NCBI GenBank assembly: GCA_012514225.1
Contig: JAAZAQ010000081.1
Location: 1-5,100 of the forward strand
From: Clostridiales bacterium
GTDB taxonomy: Bacteria; Bacillota; Clostridia; Christensenellales; Aristaeellaceae
Reading direction: 5' to 3'
DNA length: 5,100 bases
Made by a program: the position numbers and the translations under genes. The notes under the pieces are model-generated. The model ran no database searches. It worked only from the letters and a program-made list of their open reading frames with translations, and was not told where the DNA came from. Every line of letters starts with the position of its first letter. The stretch's first letter is position 1. This document shows, in pieces, positions 1 through 3,985 of this stretch.

Positions 1-1047
1 GTCCTGGCAGGTGACGGAGCGGGGCTGGTGCTCGGAGATGATTTCCCTGAGCGCCTCCTGCGCGAGGTTCAGGCTGATTTCCTTGCCGGAAAGGGATGAA
101 TAGGCCTGCAGGCGCGTCAGGCTGCCCTCCAGCTCGCGGATGTTGCTGTCCACGTTCTGGGCAATCATCTGCACCACGTCCTCCCCCACCTGGATGCTTT
201 CCTCCCGCGCCTTGGAGCGCAGGATGGCGCAGCGGGTATCCAGGTCCGGCCGCTGGATGTCGGCGATGAGGCCGGAGAGGAAGCGGCTGCGCAGCCGCTC
301 CTCCAGGTGGGCGATTTCCTTGGGCGGCCGGTCGGAGGAGATGATGATCTGCTTTCCCGCGCCGAAAAGGGCGTTGAAGGTGTGGAAGAACTCCTCCTGG
401 GTGGAGTCGCGGCCGGCGATGAACTGGATGTCATCAATCAGCAGGACGTCGACGCTGCGGTACTTTTCCCGGAACTGGACGTTCCGGTTGGTCTGGATGG
501 CGGTGACCAGCTCAATGGTGAAGGTTTCGCTGGTCACGTATTCAAGCCGCGTTTCCGGTTTTTCCTGCAGGATGTAATGCCCGATGGCGTGCATCAGGTG
601 GGTTTTCCCCAGGCCGACCCCGCCGTAGATGAACAGGGGGTTATAGGCGTCCGCCGGCGACTGCGCGACGGCCAGGGACGCCGCGTGGGCGAAGCGGTTG
701 CCGGAGCCGACGACGAAGGACTCGAAGGTGTATCGCGCGTTGAGCTGGGGCGCCGGCTTGACCATGATGGCCGCGCCGTCGCGGAACTGCGTCGCCTGGC
801 TGGGGGTCAGGATGTTGAGCCGCAGTTCCTTGCCCGAAGCCTGGCGAAGCGCGGATGATATCAGCGCGGAATAGCGCGGGACCACGAACTGGTGGTAAAA
901 ATCGGTCTCAGCCTTGACAAAATACTGGTCCCCCCGGATGTCCAGGGGTTTGAGCGCCCGCTCGATCCACGTGGAATATGTCACGTCGGACATCTCCGCG
1001 TGCATGAGCTGACAGGCCTTTTGCCAAATCGACTGGTAGTCCAACAC
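1..1047 (-). CDS. dnaA: Chromosomal replication initiator protein DnaA (partial, C-terminus off the left edge)
   Basis: DnaA is the AAA+ ATPase that binds DnaA boxes, unwinds oriC and loads the replicative helicase. The 349 codons visible give a domain I with the usual YQSIWQK opening and TWIE segment (residues about 1-75), a short linker (about 80-103), and the AAA+ core. The core shows Walker [10 protein letters not shown] (142-150), Walker [10 protein letters not shown] (201-209), sensor I IISSDRPP (235-242), the box VII arginine-finger region RLRSRF (251-256) and sensor II NIRELEG (302-308). Domain IV, the DNA-binding part of a protein usually about 450 residues long, is outside the window, so nothing suggests a truncated gene. 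The start is ambiguous: GTG at 1047 lies 4 nt after AGGAG, TTG at 1044 lies 7 nt after it, and an in-frame ATG at 1074 has no clear ribosome binding site. GTG was chosen. Box VII continues FLSGL where many homologues have FEWGL, a small variation. Identity is certain; only the first codon is in doubt. Confidence 0.97.
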   Translation of the reverse strand, partial: MLDYQSIWQKACQLMHAEMSDVTYSTWIERALKPLDIRGDQYFVKAETDFYHQFVVPRYSALISSALRQASGKELRLNILTPSQATQFRDGAAIMVKPAPQLNARYTFESFVVGSGNRFAHAASLAVAQSPADAYNPLFIYGGVGLGKTHLMHAIGHYILQEKPETRLEYVTSETFTIELVTAIQTNRNVQFREKYRSVDVLLIDDIQFIAGRDSTQEEFFHTFNALFGAGKQIIISSDRPPKEIAHLEERLRSRFLSGLIADIQRPDLDTRCAILRSKAREESIQVGEDVVQMIAQNVDSNIRELEGSLTRLQAYSSLSGKEISLNLAQEALREIISEHQPRSVTCQD

Positions 1048-1051
1048 CGTT

Positions 1052-1056
1052 CTCCT
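1052..1056 (-). promoter_or_regulatory. Ribosome binding site of dnaA
   Basis: AGGAG on the minus strand lies 4 nt before GTG (1047) and 7 nt before TTG (1044). The other genes in this window have spacings of 6-8 nt, so initiation at TTG is a real alternative. The site argues against the upstream in-frame ATG at 1074, because it would then lie inside the gene. Confidence 0.7.
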
Positions 1057-1133
1057 GATTCCTTGATTATGCATGCCTATGCAAGCCGACGGGGTAAAAA
1101 AAACAGACTTGGCCGTTTCAACCCGGGCGCATC

Positions 1134-1142
1134 TGTGGATAT
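1134..1142 (-). promoter_or_regulatory. DnaA box, one mismatch
   Basis: The minus strand reads ATATCCACA, differing from the consensus at the first base. Its start is 14 bp from that of the perfect box at 1148-1156 and it has the same orientation, so the two form a tandem pair suited to cooperative binding. Confidence 0.65.
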
Positions 1143-1147
1143 CTTCC

Positions 1148-1156
1148 TGTGGATAA
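1148..1156 (-). promoter_or_regulatory. DnaA box, perfect consensus
   Basis: The minus strand reads TTATCCACA, the strongest DnaA-binding 9-mer. It lies about 100 nt upstream of the dnaA start and downstream of the proposed dnaA promoter, so DnaA bound here could repress its own transcription as well as act in origin assembly. Confidence 0.85.
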
Positions 1157-1185
1157 GCGCGGATTGACCGTTCTCCCACGGCGGC

Positions 1186-1214
1186 ATTCTACCATGGGGG
1201 GCGCGAAGAATCAA
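1186..1214 (-). promoter_or_regulatory. Probable dnaA promoter
   Basis: On the minus strand a -35 element TTGATT (1209-1214) and a -10 element TAGAAT (1186-1191) are separated by exactly 17 bp. The -10 matches TATAAT at 5 of 6 positions and the -35 matches TTGACA at 4 of 6. Transcription would start near 1179 and leave a leader of about 130 nt that contains the tandem DnaA boxes. Confidence 0.5.
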
Positions 1215-1248
1215 ACGGGGAGGGGCGGGTTCCCGGATGCATGAGGGA

Positions 1249-1257
1249 TGTGGAAAT
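1249..1257 (-). promoter_or_regulatory. Possible DnaA box, one mismatch
   Basis: The minus strand reads ATTTCCACA, one base from TTTTCCACA. Its orientation matches the other boxes. Alone it would be weak; its place in the series makes it plausible. Confidence 0.45.
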
Positions 1258-1401
1258 GTTCACCCCAACCACCATCCCTTGTGGAGCGGGTCGCACGAAG
1301 CCACAGGAACTGGGAGTCCGAATGCATAAAATTACGCGAACGCCGTATCTGTTTCGTCAATGTTTTCTTTCCCGGCCAAATATTAATTTCCCGTGACGAA
1401 C

Positions 1402-1410
1402 TGTTGATAA
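1402..1410 (-). promoter_or_regulatory. Possible DnaA box beside an AT-rich stretch
   Basis: The minus strand reads TTATCAACA, one base from TTATCCACA. Reading on along the minus strand there is a short GC-containing spacer and then AAATTAATATTT. That order (box, GC-rich spacer, AT-rich DNA) resembles the basal unwinding arrangement described for Bacillus subtilis oriC, but the resemblance is an inference. Confidence 0.45.
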
Positions 1411-1453
1411 CTTGTCACATGATGCCCCGAGTAGCCCGTCCCGCAAGCCGTCC

Positions 1454-1479
1454 GGCGAATCGGGTGGACCACATTCGCC
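1454..1479. repeat. Imperfect dyad (operator-like inverted repeat)
   Basis: Arms GGCGAAT (1454-1460) and ATTCGCC (1473-1479) are exact reverse complements. Inside them GTGG (1464-1467) and CCAC (1469-1472) form a second small dyad offset by three bases. It is about 120 bp upstream of the transporter start and could be a protein-binding site for that gene or part of the origin. There is no T-tract, so it is not a terminator. Confidence 0.35.
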
Positions 1480-1561
1480 CGACATCACACCCGGATAGAT
1501 ACGGGCACGCCACAAGCCGTCGGGGTGGTCTCTGCAACTATCCAAGACGCCTGAAAAGGGA

Positions 1562-1567
1562 TATACT
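1562..1567 (+). promoter_or_regulatory. Possible -10 element for the MFS transporter
   Basis: TATACT matches the -10 consensus at 5 of 6 positions and lies 30 nt before the transporter ATG. No good -35 hexamer is seen 16-18 bp upstream (the best is CTATCC at 18 bp), so the promoter may be weak or activator-dependent, or this may be a chance match. Confidence 0.3.
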
Positions 1568-1597
1568 GCACCCAACAAAAAACCGGAGGGCGCCGAC

Positions 1598-3181
1598 ATG
1601 CAGGACGTTAGCCAGAAACGATTCACCCTCAAGGAACGCAGCTGGATTCTGTATGACTGGGCCAACTCGATTTACGCGACCAACATTATGGCCGCGATAT
1701 TCCCGACCATCTTCGTCAACTTCGTCGGCGAGCAGGGGGACGCCTGGTGGGGGTACGGCACCAGCCTGGCCACGCTGATCGTCGCGGTGCTGGCGCCGCT
1801 GCTGGGTTCCATCGCGGACTACCGGGGGATGAAAAAGCGCCTGTTTACGGTGTTCATGCTGCTGGGCGTCCTGTCCACGGCGCTCATCGCCCTGACCGGG
1901 AACTGGCAGCTCATGCTGGCGTTCTACGTCCTGTCCCGGATCGGGTTTTCCGGCTCCAACCTCTTCTACGACAGCTTCCTCACGGACGTGACCACCAACG
2001 AGCGCATGGACAAGGTCTCCTCCTGGGGATACGCAATGGGCTACATCGGCGGGAGCACGATTCCCTTCGTCATATCCATCGCCGTTTTGATGGTGTTGGG
2101 GTACGACAGCCCCTTCGCCCAGAAGTTCTCCATCCTGATCGTCCCCGTATGGTGGCTGGTCTTTTCCATCCCCTTCCTCAAAAACGTCGAGCAGACGCAC
2201 TACATCGAGCGGCCGGAGCGCATCTCGCTGAAAGGCGCCTTCGACAACGTGCTGCACACCGCCAGGGACATCGTCTCGCAGCGGGGCCTGCTGCTGTTCA
2301 TCCTGGCGTACTTCTTCTATATCGATGGGGTGGGCACGGTCATCTCCATCTCCACCGCCTACGGCACCGCCCTTGGCCTGGGGGCGACCGGCATGATCCT
2401 GGCGCTGCTGGTCACCCAGATCGTCGCCATGCCCTCCTCCATCCTCTTCGCCCGGATGGCGGGCAGGATTACCACGCGCAAGGCACTGCTCATCGCGATT
2501 TCGGTCTATATGTTTATCTGCTTCGTGGGCTTCGTCATGGGCTTTACGCTGGAGCCGCACCAGGACGCTTACCGCGCTGCCTTCGCCACCCGCCGTTCCG
2601 CTTTCGAGGACATCGCAAACCCCGCGGCGTTTGAGGACGGGGACAGCGCGAAGGAAGCGCTGGCTTCCTACCTGACCGCGGCGGAGCGGGCCGCCCGCTC
2701 CAAGGACGCGGAAGCCGTGGGCAAGCTGGCGTTCACCTGGAACGGCATCAGTGCGGCCGACGAAGCGCTGGCCGCAAAAGCCTTGCCGAACCTCAACGCC
2801 ATGCTCACCGATTTCCAGTCCCGGAACGCTGAAGAAATCAAGCGCTACCAAGGCGCAATCGGCTTTTCCACCGCGCTGTTCTGGGGCATGGCCGTGCTGG
2901 TCGGTACGATGCAGGGCGGCATCCAGGCGGTCAGCCGAAGCTATTTCGGCAAGCTGGTGCCCAAGAAGCGTTCCAACGAGTACTTCGGGTTCTTCGATAT
3001 CTTCGGCAAGTTCGCCACCGTCATCGGACCCTTTCTCTTCGCCCTGGTCGGCGACCTGACCGGCCGATCTTCCCTGGGCGCGCTGTGCCTGCTGCTGCTG
3101 TTCCTCGCGGGGTTTATCCTGCTGCTGGTCGCCAAAAAACCCCTGGAGGAACTGGAAGCCGCCCGGCGGCTGGCGGACTGA
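1598..3181 (+). CDS. MFS transporter, UMF1/Atg22-like family, with a large extracytoplasmic insert
   Basis: This 527-residue integral membrane protein belongs to the UMF1 group of the major facilitator superfamily, relatives of the yeast vacuolar effluxer Atg22. The family signature is clear: YDWANS at 19-24, DYRGMKKR after helix 2 (74-81), FYDSFLTD with a following SSWGYAMGYIGG (141-152), and GGIQAVSRSYFGKLVP (440-455) with EYFGFFDIFGKF (461-472). Twelve hydrophobic segments can be placed at about 16-42, 53-73, 81-99, 103-122, 145-167, 177-195, 229-252, 263-286, 293-317, 421-443, 466-485 and 492-512. Residues about 318-420 are a charged, Ala-rich, probably helical insert between helices 9 and 10; with the N-terminus inside, it would face outward. 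ATG 1598 follows GGAGG (1585-1589) by 8 nt. The substrate is unknown; Atg22 exports amino acids, but that cannot be transferred to this protein. The gene is divergent from dnaA and stands alone, closed by the hairpin at 3243-3266. Confidence 0.92.
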   Translation: MQDVSQKRFTLKERSWILYDWANSIYATNIMAAIFPTIFVNFVGEQGDAWWGYGTSLATLIVAVLAPLLGSIADYRGMKKRLFTVFMLLGVLSTALIALTGNWQLMLAFYVLSRIGFSGSNLFYDSFLTDVTTNERMDKVSSWGYAMGYIGGSTIPFVISIAVLMVLGYDSPFAQKFSILIVPVWWLVFSIPFLKNVEQTHYIERPERISLKGAFDNVLHTARDIVSQRGLLLFILAYFFYIDGVGTVISISTAYGTALGLGATGMILALLVTQIVAMPSSILFARMAGRITTRKALLIAISVYMFICFVGFVMGFTLEPHQDAYRAAFATRRSAFEDIANPAAFEDGDSAKEALASYLTAAERAARSKDAEAVGKLAFTWNGISAADEALAAKALPNLNAMLTDFQSRNAEEIKRYQGAIGFSTALFWGMAVLVGTMQGGIQAVSRSYFGKLVPKKRSNEYFGFFDIFGKFATVIGPFLFALVGDLTGRSSLGALCLLLLFLAGFILLLVAKKPLEELEAARRLAD

Positions 3182-3242
3182 CGGTTCCGCGCCTGCCCGG
3201 AATACGTTCCCTTGCTTCAGTTCGGCTGACAAATGGCATTCA

Positions 3243-3266
3243 AAAAGCGCCCGTCGGGGCGCTTTT
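3243..3266. terminator. Bidirectional intrinsic terminator
   Basis: AAAAGCGCCC (3243-3252) pairs perfectly with GGGCGCTTTT (3257-3266) around a GTCG tetraloop. On the plus strand the stem ends in TTTT with further T-rich sequence after it; on the minus strand the stem is followed by TTTTT. It lies 61 nt after the transporter stop and 15 nt after the rubredoxin stop, so one hairpin can end both convergent units. Confidence 0.88.
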
Positions 3267-3281
3267 GGTTGGCTTTGGGTT

Positions 3282-3443
3282 TTACTCGGCCAGGCTGAAC
3301 TGGTCCTTGCTCGCGCCGCACAGCGGGCACTCGTAATCGTCCGGCAGGTCTTCCCACTTGGTGCCGGGAGCGTAGCCGTTGTCCGGCTCGCCCTCCGCCT
3401 CGTCGTAGATGTAGCCGCAGATGTCGCACACGTATTTCTTCAT
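3282..3443 (-). CDS. Rubredoxin
   Basis: This 53-residue cytoplasmic iron protein carries single electrons. Four cysteines bind the Fe: CDICG at 6-10 and CPLCG at 39-43, the two knuckles of the rubredoxin fold. The conserved stretches [19 protein letters not shown] (10-28), W30 and [11 protein letters not shown] (33-43) are all present, and the length is typical of the family. The ATG at 3443 follows AGGAG (3450-3454) by 6 nt; an in-frame ATG at 3476 would add 11 residues, but it lies inside the upstream gene and the better ribosome binding site favours the shorter form. It starts 20 nt after the desulfoferrodoxin stop on the same strand, so the two are almost certainly cotranscribed. Rubredoxin is the established electron donor to superoxide reductase, as in the Desulfovibrio rbo-rub operon. 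Confidence 0.96.
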   Translation of the reverse strand: MKKYVCDICGYIYDEAEGEPDNGYAPGTKWEDLPDDYECPLCGASKDQFSLAE

Positions 3444-3463
3444 GGGTCGCTCCTTTTTTATTT

Positions 3464-3832
3464 TCAGGCCTTCCAAAGGCCGTGGAGATTGCAGTGCTCA
3501 TAGACCGCCTTGACCTTGTCGCCGGGGATGATGGAGAAGACCGCCTCCGGCTTGTCACCGGGCTTCAGGGGCTTGCGCTGGTTGCCGTTCTCCGTTTCCA
3601 GCGCGATGAAGGTGATGTAGTGCTTTTCTTCCATGGGGTGTTCGACCGAGCCGATCCTGACCTTGACCAGGTTCCCCTCCACGGTCACTTCCGGGACGTG
3701 CTTTTCCTTGGACGCGTCGACGGTGCCGGGCACCATCTCCTGCATCTCCTCGCCGCAGCAGACCACCTTGACGCCGGAATTGTACGCATAGGCGACGATG
3801 TTCCCGCAATGCTTGCAAACGTAGAACTTCAT
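3464..3832 (-). CDS. Desulfoferrodoxin (two-iron superoxide reductase)
   Basis: This 122-residue cytoplasmic enzyme reduces superoxide to hydrogen peroxide without making oxygen, which suits an anaerobe. The N-terminal desulforedoxin-like domain has the four ligands of the Fe(Cys)4 centre: C6 and C9 (CKHCG) and C25-C26 (VCCGEEM). The C-terminal domain has all ligands of the catalytic Fe(His)4Cys centre: H45 (EKHVPEV), H65 (EHPM), H71 (KHYI), C114 and H117 (CNLHG). The glutamate and lysine before the first histidine (E43, K44) match the conserved catalytic pair. Having both centres makes it the 2Fe class rather than the one-iron neelaredoxin. ATG 3832 follows AGGAGG (3841-3846) by 8 nt; an in-frame ATG at 3931 would add 33 residues of untypical sequence and lies upstream of the promoter, so it was rejected. 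It is first in an operon with rubredoxin. The usual names are dfx, rbo or sorA; none is assigned because usage varies. Confidence 0.96.
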   Translation of the reverse strand: MKFYVCKHCGNIVAYAYNSGVKVVCCGEEMQEMVPGTVDASKEKHVPEVTVEGNLVKVRIGSVEHPMEEKHYITFIALETENGNQRKPLKPGDKPEAVFSIIPGDKVKAVYEHCNLHGLWKA

Positions 3833-3862
3833 ATCCCTTTCCTCCTTCACGCTTCTGCGCAC

Positions 3863-3891
3863 ATCATAGGGGCGGACGCACGGGTTGTCAA
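3863..3891 (-). promoter_or_regulatory. Promoter of the desulfoferrodoxin-rubredoxin operon
   Basis: On the minus strand a perfect -35 TTGACA (3886-3891), a 17-bp spacer and TATGAT (3863-3868, 5 of 6 matches) make a near-consensus sigma-A-type promoter. Transcription would begin near 3856, giving a leader of about 24 nt that holds only the ribosome binding site. Such a strong core suggests high basal expression or control by a repressor. Confidence 0.85.
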
Positions 3892-3895
3892 GCGG

Positions 3896-3911
3896 GCCGG
3901 CGGCGGCCGGC
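3896..3911. repeat. GC-rich dyad between divergent promoters
   Basis: GCCGGC at 3896-3901 and GCCGGC at 3906-3911 flank a GGCG centre. The 16-bp element sits between the two -35 boxes (3886-3891 and 3925-3930), where a shared regulator could bind. In GC-rich DNA a repeat of this kind can also occur by chance. Confidence 0.3.
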
Positions 3912-3924
3912 ACCGCGCCGTTTC

Positions 3925-3953
3925 TTGACATTCCCGCAGCGCAAACCTACAAT
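3925..3953 (+). promoter_or_regulatory. Promoter of the VanW-family gene
   Basis: A perfect -35 TTGACA (3925-3930), a 17-bp spacer and TACAAT (3948-3953, 5 of 6 matches) point rightwards. Transcription would start near 3960, about 26 nt before the TTG start codon. It is back to back with the superoxide reductase promoter. Confidence 0.82.
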
Positions 3954-3972
3954 CGGGCCAAATACGTCAGGC

Positions 3973-3978
3973 AGGAGG
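3973..3978 (+). promoter_or_regulatory. Ribosome binding site that fixes the TTG start of the VanW-family gene
   Basis: AGGAGG lies 7 nt before TTG at 3986 and just downstream of the predicted transcript start. It is the only good site near the 5' end of this reading frame; the first in-frame ATG is not until 4391. Confidence 0.8.
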
Positions 3979-3985
3979 GCCGCCT

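Larger units (their letters stand above)
1100..1420. other. oriC: Probable chromosomal replication origin (oriC) region upstream of dnaA
   Basis: The 550-nt gap between dnaA and the divergent transporter has no credible gene. It carries four DnaA-box-like 9-mers: 1134-1142 (ATATCCACA), 1148-1156 (TTATCCACA, perfect), 1249-1257 (ATTTCCACA) and 1402-1410 (TTATCAACA). All read on the minus strand and each imperfect one is a single mismatch from the consensus TTWTNCACA. The stretch from about 1321 to 1412 is visibly richer in A/T than the surroundings, includes AAATATTAATTT, and could be the unwinding element. Bacterial origins commonly lie next to dnaA, and many Firmicutes have boxes in the dnaA promoter region. 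Limits are drawn around the boxes and are approximate. In some Firmicutes a second box cluster lies between dnaA and dnaN, which would be off the left edge. Confidence 0.6.

Noticed and set aside
140..858. Two plus-strand open frames opposite dnaA (140-577 and 307-858)
   Set aside because: They overlap DnaA's AAA+ core on the opposite strand and have low-complexity composition with no family resemblance.
1246..1279. Possible hairpin GGGATGTGG ... CCACCATCCC
   Set aside because: The arms do not pair cleanly (one base off register) and there is no T-tract. It is too weak to call as a structure.
1248..1778. A plus-strand open frame crossing the origin gap into the transporter
   Set aside because: It is rich in Arg and Pro, overlaps the well-supported transporter start in another frame, and covers DnaA-box-like sites. 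There is no ribosome binding site of note.
1538..3232. A 564-codon open frame on the minus strand, almost exactly opposite the transporter
   Set aside because: It is the complement of a GC-rich membrane-protein gene. The frame is full of Gln, Asp, Gly and His runs, as expected from reverse-complemented Leu, Ile/Val and Ala codons. It has no recognisable domain, whereas the plus-strand protein is a clear family member.
3482..3928. A 148-codon plus-strand frame opposite desulfoferrodoxin
   Set aside because: It is antisense to a complete, motif-perfect enzyme gene and covers the divergent promoter region.
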